Positions 21,410 through 33,000 of a DNA stretch of 47,312 nucleotides are shown here, one piece after another. The notes below the pieces were generated by a model. It was not told the DNA's origin. It saw only the letters and a program-made list of their open reading frames with translations, and did no database searches. Location of the stretch: assembly GCA_037447655.1 (NCBI GenBank), contig JBBHKE010001039.1:1-47312 (forward strand), read 5' to 3'. The translations under genes were made by a program, and so were the position numbers. Position 1 is the stretch's first letter. Every line of letters begins with the position of its first letter. This stretch comes from Zygnema cylindricum (taxonomy: Eukaryota > Streptophyta > Zygnematophyceae > Zygnematales > Zygnemataceae).

Positions 21410-22355
21410 GGCCTCGCAGCGGCGTCAAACCCTAAACCAGGCGCGAGAGCGGCGCCTGCGCCCTGGCGCGTCTCCGCACTCCTGCACTGCACTTCGCTTT
21501 TTCTTCTGTATGCGAAATCCGGCGTCCTTGGAACTTGGAACCTACGCGGAACGAAAGTTTTAAATGGCATCCTACTGTAGTAGTAGGGATGCCGAAACAT
21601 CTGGTACTGTACTGTAATGTATTGTACTGTACTGTACTTTCAGACCGTACATTACATATCGGGGAAAGGAATGATGTCAAATTCGTACATATTGTGATGT
21701 GGTTTTGAATCATGTCACATTTTGTACGACTGTACGGTTTTGTTTGGGGTCCGGATGGAAAAGTGACCGCAAGGGTATGTCAGGATTGCGTAAGGACATA
21801 TAAGTATGTTTGAATGAATGTACTTTGACACGTGGATGGAATGACGGGCATTAAGCCAATAACCACGGGGGGAAACGAGGAGCTTCGTTTTGAAGGTAAT
21901 GTGACATCGTGTCCGACGTGGCATATGTTTTGGACTCACACGCGTGGTGGAAGCCCCCCCTTGATGTAATTGGTCGGCCGTTTTGGAGCTTTCCTCGAGA
22001 ACGTTCTCACGTTGTGCGTACGACTGTGTACCAGATTTAAATGAGTCCAAAGGAACCGCGACCACGCACGCTGCACCAATGAAATAGCTATGTTTGTGGT
22101 CACTGTTTTTTCCACCGGTACGGCGGAGCGAATCTTATGTTTTGGTGCTACAAAAGAGCGGTGAAAATGGCACGTATGACAAACGTGCTGTTTGCTGACA
22201 ACTGTACCGTCAGGTCTAAGGATAGGGTTACTTACATCGGAAAACTGTAATATACGGACAGCAATACTGGCTATAACATTTAGGACCTGGTTAAATCCGG
22301 TAATGTCTTTAAGGTTACGTCAACGTGTCTTGATCTGAGTGGTATTCACTAGTCA

Positions 22356-22387
22356 GGTATTTAAAATCGTGAAAGATTTTAAATACC
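22356..22387. repeat. Perfect 13-bp hairpin
   Basis: GGTATTTAAAATC, a 6-nt loop, GATTTTAAATACC. Isolated, with no coding context and no T-tract; probably a transposon remnant rather than a terminator. Confidence 0.7.
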
Positions 22388-22837
22388 GACCAATTTCAAT
22401 GTGAAATCTATACTTGCGTACTATATCGCTGTACGAAAAATGCGTACTATGTCATTGCACCACTGAAACCTTTTTTTCGCAGACGCTCTGTCGTTTTTAG
22501 CGCCTGGTTTTCCCAGCCTTTGTTTTTTCGAAACGAAAACTTGAACCGCGGGAAACCACGAAGTTGAGGGAAGACAGAAGGAGCGTGCCGGGGATATCTT
22601 CCGGCAAAGACTTTCTGCTGGACTTTGATGGATTCGTGTCCACCTTGTCTGAAAGGCACGTGGCCTTTGCGTCGTGTTGGAAATTTTGTGGTACAGTGCG
22701 AGTCTACATTATCCAGGTGTAGCGACTACACGTTCTGTGATGGAGTACTCACGTAAAGAAAGAAAGAAAGAAAGATTTTATTATGAAAAACGCGATGGTC
22801 AAACCATCAAAGTACAAAACTTGATTGAAAAGGAAAA

Positions 22838-22935
22838 TTGTTCACTACACCGCGAATAGTGATTAGAGTAAAGAAATAATTAGAGTAAAAAAATGGAAAA
22901 AAATAATTAGAGTTATTAACTCTATTTTGGGTAAT
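22838..22935. mobile_element. MITE fragment related to the sequence at 47138
   Basis: Begins CACCGCGAATAGTGAT, a diverged form of the CACCGTGAATCGCTAT end, and contains GTTATTAACTCTATTTTGGGT, which recurs at about 47190. One end only. Confidence 0.45.
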
Positions 22936-22998
22936 CAATAGTGTTGGGTAGTGTTGGGTATCGAGGACCTTTTGCCGATATTCGATATATATCGAATT

Positions 22999-24310
22999 TC
23001 AGGTACCCGATAATCGATAAATAGCAATCAACCCTTTTAAAAAAAAAAGTACTATAATTTATCAATAACTCTAAGGATGAAGTTCCATCATACGTTTCTG
23101 TAATTGTACTGCAAACTCACAGACTGGGTCAATTGAGTCGATGTTCCATCACGTAGAGTCTGTGAGCCACGTGTTTTGAATTAACTGGCGCCACGCCAGC
23201 TACGATCCGATAGTGAATATCTTTCAGATTTTTAGCACCGACAAACTTAACTTCAAATTTTGACTTGCGTACCATGTACCTGCGTACGAAGTAATCATAC
23301 AACAAAACTTTTTATACTTTTTGCAGACGCCGGTCTGTACGCCAGCTCGTTTTTTAGGGTTTCAGTTTTCGAACATAACGAAAGTCCTTTGAGAGAAATA
23401 GTGTGACGAACAAAAGATACTGAAAATAGCGTGACGAGGGAATGTTACGAAATTTCGTTTTTATTTTCGGTTGTATTTTGGAAAGCGCGTGTCATGTGCA
23501 AATCTTAAGCTTTTTCGTTGGTTTTCCATCAAGACACGTAGCTTAATTGTCCAACGTGTCACAAATTTTTTTTTTCTGTATCTACCAACCCTCCTCCTCG
23601 AGGTGCCTTCCTCGAGGTGGGTTGACAATTAAAAAAAAAATGAAGCGAACTCCTCGCAGATGAACATCCGACGGCCAGCATTACCTCCAAGACCTTCAAA
23701 GAGTATCGGCAAGATTCTCTATAATGTTGTTTTTCGTATAAAAACAAAATAGGTTGTATGATTTGGTACGGAGGGTCGCAGATTTATGTAAACTACGCCA
23801 TTTTTCGCCTGATGGAACGTCACCCTTAGTAGGGGCGTAAATTTTGGGGCTGAATATATCTACTGTAAATTAGATACATGTACAAAATTTGACAAAACAT
23901 ATAATTTCACGTCATCATGACGTTTGCACTACGCGGTTTGTTAAAACGCAGTTACATAATAACGGCCTACGTTAAATCATTATTTGTACTATTTTACTTA
24001 ATAAAGTACAATTTTGTATCGGCCAGACATCGACCGTACGCCACACTATTTAAAACGGCACTCTATTAGAGTTATTAACGCTCATTCAAAAAGTACCTTG
24101 AATAATGTAAAGAATAATTTAGAATAATGCACTCTATTTATTAGTGTTGTGTATCGGTAAGGATTTGACGATAACGGGTATCGACCTTTTTTCGGGTACC
24201 CGATAATCGATATATTGGTACGATATATCATTATCAGTGTTATCGCCGATAAACAACCGATATTTATCGGTATTTATCGGCGATGACACCGATATTGATA
24301 ACTATCGGCG
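22999..24310. repeat. Pair of GGTACCCGATAATCGATA repeats
   Basis: GGTACCCGATAATCGATA occurs near 23002 and again near 24196, each preceded by TAGTGTTGGGTATCG- or TAGTGTTGTGTATCG-like sequence. The second copy continues into ATCGGCGATA-rich DNA to about 24310. Same orientation, so they are not the inverted ends of one element. They are reminiscent of hAT-type ends, but no transposase is present. Confidence 0.45.
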
Positions 24311-25224
24311 ATATATGTACGGACCGCACAGGTAAATGTACGTCCAATACACTCAACTGTACGTCATATTCCTCGGACGCGCCGTTGACCCCCTTCCCCC
24401 TGATTTATGTAAAAAATCGCGATTTTTCCTTGATTATTTATTATTTAAGGGGGTTTTACTTGGGTTCCATGCTCCCATACCCTTCCTCAATGTCCTTTTG
24501 ACTGTTAGTTACGCCCATAGATGTCCAATTCGTACGGATTTATACTTTTTTGTTAAAATTACGTAATATTCGTCGATTTCATACTTTTCGTAAAATTCGT
24601 ATAGATTTCTCTGTACGGGCATGTACGAAAAGCGAAATACTATAAAATCCTTAAAAAATCTTTAAATTTACGAACAACTAACATAGATGTACGAAATTAT
24701 ACGAAAAGTGTAACCTACAAACCAAATAATACGACATATCTTTGTCAACCGTACTGAAATATATAGGAACGTACGACAATGCACCCTATAAACCCTAGGT
24801 TCCCCCTTTATAATAACCCTAAGTAGTACGAATATGTACATTTATTGCACGTAAATATACAAAAAATGTAGCGCAGCTGTACTGAAATATACAAAAATGT
24901 ACGGCAATGTATCCTCCAAACCCTAAAATTAATATCCCAAACAAGTAGGGAAAATACGGCCACTGTACTTTCATAAGAAAGAAATAGAGAAAGAACGAAG
25001 GGCAGGAGGATAGAGAGGGGTAACCAATAACATTAAATTTAAGTAAACGCGGTGTCTCTTCATAAAAATGTCAAAAATTGATACTTAGTGCTAGCTAAAA
25101 AATAAAGAAAAATTAAAAAAATAGCGTATAACTATTTTCAAAGACGAAGTAAGAGTTTTCACAATAATTACAAAAACAACAACAACAACAACAAATGTAA
25201 CAATAACAGCGAGTCAGACGTCAA

Positions 25225-25756
25225 ATTTTAAGCAATAAATATGCGTATCTCCAGACGAGACAACATTTATTCCTTCAATTTTTCTTCACTCACAGATCTA
25301 CAAGTCAAGATCATTCAATTTCAAACCACCAGAAAAATGACCAAAAAAGTTTTTCCACATTATTGGTCCTTAATGTTCCTTCCTCCAACTAATTATCGAA
25401 GTTTTAAAAACAAAATAACTCATAAAATGTAAGAGTAAAGGAGCCAAAGCAAGAGAAACAGAGTCAGATAAATATAAGTGCCAACGAAAAGGAAGCGAGT
25501 TGAAAATTAAAAAACATCAGAAGCATTTTTGGTCTGTCAAGTGGAAAAACAAGAGCAAAAATATCTAGGTGCGTGTCAATCCAAGGAAGAAACGAGAAGA
25601 AAATAAACATAGACCAAGGGAGCATACAGAGCAAGAACGGAAAAGGAACAACGGGAGATGGATGAAGAAAAATTAAGAGAGACAAGACGGAGAACAAAAC
25701 CGGAGAGGGAGAGGGAGAGAGACAAGGAGAGAGACAGACGAAAAATAGATGCCTAC
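25225..25756 (-). repeat. I1-type intron copy of pair 2, paralogous to 12934-13471
   Basis: Same sequence and orientation as 12934-13471, beginning at the same point (TTTTAAGCAATAAATATGCG). On the minus strand it follows the exon copy at 25854-25757. It contains no second coding exon. The two starts are about 12.3 kb apart. Confidence 0.7.
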
Positions 25757-25854
25757 CGAAAGGCAGACGAGCGTATGCCCCGAGAAGGCTTGAGATCAAC
25801 AGCAGCACAGCCTGAGATCAACAACAGCACAGCCATGGCTACAGTTCGTTTCAT
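25757..25854 (-). pseudogene. Signal-peptide exon, copy 4, frameshifted by a 22-bp tandem duplication
   Basis: From ATG 25854 to donor CTTTCG|GTAGGC it is 98 nt, exactly 22 nt longer than the 76-nt family exon. GCTGTGCTG(T/C)TGTTGATCTCA is present twice in tandem. This shifts the frame within the hydrophobic core (MKRTVAMAVLLLISGCAAVD...) and destroys the AYA cleavage site. The upstream side is P2-type (two telobox copies, then AACTTCTC on plus) while the intron is I1-type, the opposite combination to copy 1. No exon 2 is present. Clearly dead as a signal peptide. Confidence 0.8.
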
Positions 25855-26013
25855 TGCTGCCGCAGCAAACCCTAATCAGCAAACCCTAACAACTTCTCTG
25901 TGTTCCTGCCAGATGTTGACGACACAAATACAAGTAATAAACTTTGTACCTTTGTAACTTTGTTGCGAAGTAACTTTGTTTTTTAGTGAGGATTTTCCGT
26001 ACTGTTTTTCAGA
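25855..26013. promoter_or_regulatory. P2 end of the pair-2 spacer, left of the Helitron
   Basis: 159 bp matching the reverse complement of 15834-16007, including two AAACCCTAA boxes and TTCCTGCCAGATG. Homology stops at CAGA (26013), exactly where the Helitron begins; the rest of the spacer resumes at 38047. Confidence 0.75.
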
Positions 26014-26026
26014 CTAGTTTATTAAA

Positions 26027-26041
26027 GCCCGTTACACGGGC
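26027..26041 (-). other. Helitron 3' terminal hairpin
   Basis: Perfect 6-bp stem with a 3-nt loop, 9 nt from the terminal CTAG (26014-26017). In Helitrons this hairpin signals the end of rolling-circle transfer. Confidence 0.88.
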
Positions 26042-26504
26042 AAAGGTCGTGTTGTGTGTGTTTAAGGTTGTGTAGAGTTTTTGTACTCTAGATATTTGGG
26101 AACAACTACAGGTGGGTTTTTTTATAAACTATACAAATGTAAATTATATATGGGAGTTACAACCATAGGGTGTTTTGATTTACAACACAAATATAGACAA
26201 ATTTAAACCGAGATAATGTCCCATGTAAGATGTCATTATGTGCAAACAAACATGTTTTGAAGTTCATTATCATATTTAGTCTACTTCACAACATGAATAT
26301 TATAATTGAGATTAAATTGGTTTATTGATGACTGAGTGTCACCTTTGTAATAACGTTCAATGGTGTGTTGCGCTAGCAATTTCAACTGACTAACTATACT
26401 TAACTAACCATTATCCGCCTATATCTATGTGTAACTGTGATAACAAAATTTTTTATTTTTAGCTAGAGATCTCTTGTTGGTGCGTTTTGTTTTACAATAT
26501 GTTT

Positions 26505-26720
26505 TTGTTCACATAAGTTAATCAATGCCCGTTACATGGACATGATTCGTGTCGTGTTTTGTTATGCTTGTTGTATGGGCATGTATCATGTGTTGTTTTA
26601 TCACGCTTTGTTGAGCCTCACCAAAGTATTATACAAATATACGTTTATGTGTTCAATAGGCAATTGTACGACATGCATTATATTTAAAAAGTCTATCTGT
26701 AACTTTTTTTCGAACAACAC
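26505..26720 (-). repeat. Degenerate internal copy of the Helitron 3' end
   Basis: AAGTTAATCAATGCCCGTTA at about 26515 and the following GTGTCGTG resemble AGTTTATTAAAGCCCGTTA and GGTCGTGTTGTG at the true end. Weaker similarity continues (ATACAAAT, CATAG.GTG). The hairpin is decayed (GCCCGTTACATGGAC) and the CTAG is lost. Confidence 0.5.
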
Positions 26721-27193
26721 CCATAGAGTGATGGTATAAGCATAGAAAACATACACACTTCCAAACAGCAAGAATATTCCATTGAAGAAATAGTAGTGTT
26801 AGAACATAAGTTTGTCGAAGTATGTATACTTATGCAGCTTACTTTAAAACGTTAGCAACCCAATTAGAATTAAATATAATTTTTGATATTAACTTTTTGT
26901 AGCTCTATCAATGTTACAGATAAGTTTCTTTCGAAACCTCTTTATTTCACTATTGTAAAAGAAATGTCAAATTTCACATTGTATTACCTTCTCCTATTTT
27001 TGGAAACATCTTAATACACCATGGATTGCTATTAGTGTTAGACACACTGATTCAACGCTCTTTTTGCATTTTCCTATCTCGTTTGTTTTTTCTCCCCCGT
27101 CCCTCTCTCTTGTTGTCTCTCCCCTCTCCCTCTCTCTCTCCCTCTTCGTCTTCTATCACTCTTCTCTCCCTTTTTCTTGTTGTCCGCTCAAAC
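26721..27193. other. AT-rich Helitron interior
   Basis: No gene seen. A C/T-rich tract at 27065-27180 runs into the 15-bp minisatellite. Confidence 0.4.
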
Positions 27194-27459
27194 ATTGTTG
27201 GTTCACATATTGTTGGTTCATATATTTCCGGTGCATATATTGTCGGTTTTTAAATTGTCGATTCATATATTGCCAGTTCGTACTTTGGCGATTCATATCC
27301 TGTAGGTTCATATATTGTTGGTTCACATATTGTCGGTTTATATATTGTCTCTTCATACATTGTCGGTTCGTACATTTGCAGTTCATATCTTGTAGGTTCA
27401 TACATTGTTGGTTCACATCTTGTCGGTTCGTAAATTGTCGGATCACATATTGTGAGTTC
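27194..27459. repeat. 15-bp minisatellite (ATTGTCGGTTCATAT), about 18 copies
   Basis: Consensus ATTGTCGGTTCATAT, diverged copy to copy (GTTGG, GCCAG, GTAGG variants) but strictly 15-bp spaced. Because 15 is divisible by three, frames on both strands stay open and read as pentapeptide repeats (CRFIY on plus, YEPTI on minus). No flanking coding signal supports a protein. Confidence 0.85.
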
Positions 27460-27715
27460 TTGTTCAGCTCGAATATGCGTACTCACGTCTACACACTTTG
27501 CAACAACAACAATAGGGTGTTTGCGTTAAGGTCACATACGCATCATAAACTCTTTCAAACTACAATAGTGAAGTAATGTATGCTACTGACATCTACACAT
27601 TTTGTGTCGCTTTCATAAATCAACTCCAATTTAAAACAAAAAAAATGCAATGATATATTATTAGTGCTTGTATATTTCACGACTTAGCAACGTACTTACA
27701 TGTAATGTGAATTGT

Positions 27716-28019
27716 AAATCAACAACAATAATGATATATCTCTCTATTAATTACGGTTTATTACAAATTACAATTTTTTGTAATCTTTCATTTGATATGT
27801 ATCTTTAAGCATCAATTGAGTCGGGATGGCACACGCGTACCTTTTCTTTTTTTGCTCTTGCGATGTTAAATCAACATCAATAACAATAAATCCCTCTATT
27901 AATAACTGTTTCTTACGAATTACAATATTTCGTAATCTTTCATTTGATGTGTAATTTTAGACATAAATTGAGGCGGGATGGTACACGCGTACCTTTTCTT
28001 TTTTTCTCTTGCGATGTAT
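27716..28019. repeat. Tandem duplication, two units of about 152 bp
   Basis: AATCAACA(A/T)CAATAA... through GGGATGG(C/T)ACACGCGTACC and CTCTTGCGATGT occurs twice in a row; ACACGCGTAC recurs 152 bp apart. Moderate divergence. No coding content. Confidence 0.75.
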
Positions 28020-28391
28020 GTTGAAGCATCAATTTTGCAGCGACGGCACATGGGAACATGGGTCGTGGTCATAAGGGATGTCGTGCATGTGTCCAATCGA
28101 ACCAAAAATCATGCAACCCAACCAGCTGACTAATAGAAAACGTGGAATAGACAACAGCAAAGCACATCCCGAAGCAAAAATAATTATAATACAAAGCTAA
28201 AATGAATATGACAATGTAAAAATGAGATAACAAGTGGAAAGGATAAAAGGTGAAAGGTGAGTGGGAAGCCGAGAGAGAGATCCGATGGGTAGCCCACGGT
28301 CTGGGCGTATTCCTTACAGGAGTTAGATGTAGGATTGCAAATAAATAAAAATAGCAACCGAAGCCGAAAGCAATAAATAGCAAATTGTAAA

Positions 28392-28627
28392 GAATTCGAA
28401 ATAACCGAATTCGAACAAAGCTTACAATTATAACAGTAAGCCACAAAATAGCCAATAATAAGAGATATAATAAGTGAAACTGGCACGAGAAAAATACAAG
28501 AAGCAACGTTAAAAATCTGCACCGAATCCGAGATAACCGGATTCCAATACACTAATAACCAATCGCAAAAAAATGATAACAAAAACAAGCAATAGAAAGC
28601 TATTGAGAATCCGAGATAACCGGATCC
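28392..28627. repeat. Three dispersed palindromes GAATCCGagataaCCGGATTC
   Basis: At 28392-28412 (GAATTCG...CGAATTC), 28524-28544 and 28607-28627. All share the AATAACCG/GATAACCGG core; the first and third also share upstream AAGCAATA.A.AGC. They may be protein-binding sites or remnants of a diverged tandem unit. Confidence 0.6.
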
Positions 28628-28699
28628 TACCAAACACAAGCAAACTCCAATCGAGGCACTAGAAATTAGACAACAACAAGTCCAACTCCAGTTCACAAA

Positions 28700-29014
28700 A
28701 TGCATACACAAAGGTCCAGAGATAGCCTGAGAGAGTCGCCAAAATCCACACTAAAAGAGGTTGTTGAAGGGAAACCGTGCAGACTCCGGCCGAAACCGAG
28801 TGAATTAAATTGTAGGGCTTACAAGGAAAGTATAATAGAGAAAATAGAAAGACTAGGCGCTTAACTAGCTAAGGCAGAAAAAGCCTTGCAGGAAAACACT
28901 GACAATTTGACTAAGGAAAAAGACAAGGGAAAAAGACAAGAAAATGTAAGTCCTCTTCGATCAATTCCTGTACTCTCAAATTATGAGAGTAGAAAACCTA
29001 AAGCAATAGCCTAA
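28700..29014 (+). pseudogene. Broken open frame with coiled-coil-like segment, inside the Helitron
   Basis: From ATG 28700 the frame runs 104 codons to TAA 29012, with one internal TAA at 28862. It reads basic and polar: MHTQRSRDSLRESPKST, IEKIERLGA*LAKAEKALQ, then NLTKEKDKGKRQENVSPL. The heptad-like Lys/Glu/Leu pattern resembles gag-type or coiled-coil proteins, but no family is recognised. It could be a captured exon or chance. Confidence 0.25.
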
Positions 29015-29241
29015 GTACAAACGAAACAACCAAAGTACTAATTTCTGACATTTCTAACTAACCAATAACGTGAGAGTATTTTACTGTACAATCTGCGCCT
29101 AGTTTGGGTCCTGGCCAATAAGCGACCAGAACCATATGCCTATGTTACAGAATTCACAATCCGCGAATTAAAACCCTTCCTAACTACATGTGAATGCGTG
29201 AACCTACATGGGTTCACGACTTAAAATACACCAATCAGCGT

Positions 29242-29384
29242 GCGTCGCCAACATTACGAAATCGGTCGCTGCGTCGCCAATGTTTCGAAATCGTACGTCG
29301 CGTCACCAACATTTGAAAACGTACGTTGCATCATTAATGTTCGAAATCGTACGTTGAGTCACCGACATTCCGAAATCATATGTC
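29242..29384. repeat. 29-bp minisatellite, five copies
   Basis: Consensus GCGTCGCCAATGTTTCGAAATCGTACGTC, shown in parts: GCGTCGCCAATG, TTTCGAAATCG, TACGTC. The copies are diverged. It lies within the Helitron, left of the 26-bp array. Confidence 0.75.
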
Positions 29385-30028
29385 ATGGATTACGTGCTTC
29401 GAATCATTTGTCGCGTCACGCCAAAATCTGCGACAGAAAATTTAAGTACGGACGTTGTCGCGAGAATTGCGTGGAATGTAAGTATGTACGGTCAACTTCG
29501 TCGGCAGAAATTACGTGAAAAATAAATATGTACGATCGACACGTACGGCGATGTAAATAAGTACGGTCCTGTTATACCCAAATAACGCACGAATACCAAT
29601 TAGTGTGGCGACTGCCCGTCTTAAACCCTAAATCTAAACAAAAAAAGTGTCCGACGAGATGCGACATGACAGGGACATCTTGTTTTGGGTCGCGCGGACG
29701 TACAGACACAGCAGCGCGCACACACAGATATTGCCTGTTTAAGGTTTTCAATAAGGAAGCCAAAGGTCTATAATTTTTAATCCAAAAAACCGTTTTTTAA
29801 TTTTGAATTTTTTCTCTTGACAGTAATAATACACTCTTCATGGGAACAAAACTATAGGGTTATTTGATCAGTTAAAGGGTTTTTTTTTACGGTAATGCCG
29901 GTGGTCGTTCGTAGATACTGGCGGGCAGCAATGTTGCATTACGCCAGCGGTACGGCGGTCCCTATTGCGAACGATCGCACAGCAACGTTACATTGTGCCA
30001 GGTACGGCGGTATGAACTGACGCACGGC
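29385..30028. other. Helitron interior between the 29-bp and 26-bp arrays; likely satellite progenitor
   Basis: No gene. At 29923-30010 GGCAGCAATGTTGCATTACG, then CCAGCGGTACGGCGG, resembles a diverged satellite unit. A similar GGCGACAGCGCTACATCGTG...GGTACGGC occurs right of the array at about 37920-37952. ACAGACACAGC...TAAGGTTTTC at 29702-29748 is echoed at 37977-38003. Confidence 0.5.
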
Positions 30029-33000
30029 GTCGTAGAACTACACCAGCAGGCGGCAGCGTAGAATTAGGCCAGCGGCCGATAGCGTCGAATTACGCCAGCA
30101 GCCGGCAGCGTAGAATTACGCCAGCAGCCGGCATCGTAGAATCCCGCCAGCAGCGGGCAGAGTAGAATTACGCCAGCAGCCGGCAGCGTAAAATTACGCC
30201 AGCCGCCAGCAGCGTAGAATTACGCCAGCAGCCGGCAGCGTAGAATTACGCCAGCAGCCGGCAGCGTAGAATTACGCCAGCAGCCGGCAGCGTAAAATTA
30301 CGCCAGCCGCCAGCAGCGTAGAATTACGCCAGCAGCCGGCAGCGTAGAATCACGCCAGCAGCCGGCAGAGTAGAATTACGCCAGCAGCCGGCAGCGTAGA
30401 ATTACGCTAGCAGCCGGCAGCGTAGAATTACGCCAGCCCCCGGCAACGTAGAATTACGCCAGCAGCCGGCAACTTAGAATTACGCCACCCCCTGGCAGCG
30501 TAGAATTACGCCAGTCGCCGGCAGCGTATAATTACGCCAGCAGCCGGCAGCGTAGAATGACTCTAGGAGGCGGCAGCGTAGAATAACGCCAGCAGCCGGC
30601 AACGTAGAATTACGCCAGCAGCCGGCAGCTTAGAATTACGCCAGCCCCTGGCAGCGTAGAATTACGCCAGTTGCCGACAGCGTATAATTACGCCAGTTGC
30701 CGGCAGCGTAGAATGACTCTAGCAGGCGGCAGCGTAGAATAACGCCAGCAGCCGGCAGCGTAGAATTACGCCAGCAGTCGGCAGCGTAGAATCACGCCAG
30801 CCGCCGGCAGCGTAGAATTACGCCAGCAGCCAGCAGCGTAGAATCACGCCTGCAGCCGGCAGAGTAGAATTACGCCAGTAGCCGGCAGCGTAGAATCACG
30901 CCAGCCGCCGGCAGCGTAGAATTACGCAAGGAGCCGGCAGCGTAGAATTACGCCAGCAGCCGGCAGCGTAGAATTACGCTAGCAGCCGGCAGCGTAGAAT
31001 TACGCCAGCAGCCGGCAGCATAAAATTACGCCAGCCGCCGGCAACGTAGAATTACGCCAGTAGCCGGCAGCTTAGAATTACGCCAGCCCCTGGCAGCGTA
31101 GAATTGCGCCAGTCGCCGGCAGCGTATAATTACGCCAGCAGCCGGCAGTGTAGAATGACTCTAGCAGGCGGCAGCGTAGAATAACGCCAGCAACCGGCAG
31201 CGTAGAATTACGCCAGCCGCTGGCAGCGTAGAATTACGCCAGCAGCCGGCAGCGTAGAATTACGCCAGCAGCCGGCAGCGAAGAATGACTCTAGCAGGCG
31301 GCAGCATAGAATAACGCCAGCAGCCGGCAGCGTAGAATTACGCAAGCCACTGGCAGCGTAGAATTACGCCAGCAGCCGGCAGCGTAGAATTACGCCAGCA
31401 GCCGGCAGCATAAAATTACGCCTGCCGCCGGCAACGTAGAATTACGCCAGCAGCCGGCAGCTTAGAATTACGCCATCCCCTGGCAGCGTAGAATTACGCC
31501 AGTCGCCGGCAGCGTATAATTACACCAGCAGCCGGCAGCGTAGAATGACTCTAGCAGGCGGCAGCGTAGAATAACACTAGCAGCCGGCAGCGTAGAATTA
31601 CGCCAGCCGCTGGCAGCGTAGAATTACGCCAGCAGTCGGCAGCGTAGAATCACGCAAGCCGCCGGCAGCGTAGAATTACGCCAGCAGCCGGCAGCGTAGA
31701 ATCACGCCAGCAGCCGGCAGAGTAGAATTACGCCAGCAGCCGGCAGCGTAGAATCACGCCAGCTGCTGTTAGCGTAGAATTACGCCAGCAGCTGGCAGCG
31801 TAAAATTACGCCAGCAGCCGGCAGCGTAGAATCACGCCAGCTGCCGTCAGCGTAGAATAACGCCAGCAGCCGGCAGCGTAAAATTACGCCAGCAGCCGGC
31901 AGCGTAGAATTACGCTAGCAGCCGGCAGCGTAGAATTACGCCAGCAGCCGGCAGCATAAAATTACGCCAGCCGCCGGCAACGTAGAATTACGCCAGCAGC
32001 CGGCAGCTTAGAATTACGCCAGCCCTTGGCAGCGTAGAATTACGCCAGTCGCCGGCAGCGTTAATTACGCCAGCAGCCGGCAGCGTAGAATGACTCTAGC
32101 AGGCGGCAAAGTAGAATAACGCTAGCAGCCGGCAGCGTATAATTACGCCAGCAGCCGACAGCGTAGAATGACTCTAGCAGCCGGCACCGTAGAATTATGC
32201 CAGCAGCCGGCAGCGTGGAATTACGCCAGCAGCCGGCAGCGTAGAATCACGCCAGCAGCCGGCAGAGTAGAATTACGCCAGCAGCCGACAGCGTAGAATT
32301 ACGCCAGCCGCCGGCAGCGTAGAATTACTCCTGCAGCCGGCAGCGTAGAATCAGGCCAGCAGCTGGCAGAGTAGAATTACGCCAACAGCCGGCAGCGTAG
32401 AATCACGCCAGCAGCCGGCAGCGTAGAATTACGCTAGCAGCCGGCAGCGTAGAATCACGCCAGCCGCCGGTAGCGTAGAATTAGGCTAGCAGCCGGCAGC
32501 GTAGAATCACGCCAGCAGCCGGCAGAGTAGAATTTCGCCAGCAGCCGGCAGTGTAGAATTACGCCAGCAGCCGACAGTGTAGAATCTCGCTAGCAGCCGG
32601 CACCGTAGAATTACGCCAGCAGCCGGCAGCGTAGAATTACGCCAGCAGCCGGCAGCGTAGAATTACGCCAGCCAACGGCAATGTAGAATTAAGCCAGTCG
32701 CCGCAAACGTATAATTACTCCAGCAGCCGGCAATGTAGAATGACTCTAGCAGGCGGCAACGTAGAATAACGCCAGCAGCCGGCAGCTTAGAATTACGCCT
32801 GCCGCTGGCAGCGTAGAATTACGCCAGCAGTCGGCAGCGTAGAATCACGCCAGCCGCCGGCAGCGTAGAGTTACGCCAGCAGCCGACAGCGTAGAATCAC
32901 AACAGCAGCTAGCAGAGTAGAATTACGCTAGCAGCCGGCAGCGTAGAATCACGCCAGCCGCCAGCAGCGTAAAATTACGCCAGCAGCCGGTAGCGTAGAA

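Larger units (their letters stand above)
21410..25224. other. Gene-poor region with transposon fragments and diverged repeats
   Basis: No protein gene recognised. The first 250 bp are the promoter of the 21409 gene, with a GTACTGTAC cluster at about 21602-21640. Further in: a perfect hairpin (22356-22387), an AAAG microsatellite (22754-22775), a MITE fragment (22838-22935) and two related GGTACCCGATAATCGATA segments. A diverged duplicate joins 22400-22500 to 23255-23345 (both CTTGCGTAC...TTGCAGACGC-like). Near 24720-24920 two diverged copies of a CTGAAATATA...AAACCCTA unit lie in tandem. A (CAA)n run sits at about 25169-25194. Confidence 0.5.

Noticed and set aside
22945-24310. A single hAT element bounded by TAGTGTTG ends
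   Set aside because: The two similar segments are in direct, not inverted, orientation, and no 8-bp duplication or transposase is seen.
27064-27576. 170-residue Cys/Phe-rich protein
   Set aside because: Produced by the 15-bp repeat plus a C/T tract; no conserved domain, and the opposite strand is equally open.
28184-28711. 175-residue hydrophobic minus-strand frame (membrane protein)
   Set aside because: A/T-rich antisense of repeat-bearing Helitron DNA with an overlapping frame of similar character; no family resemblance.
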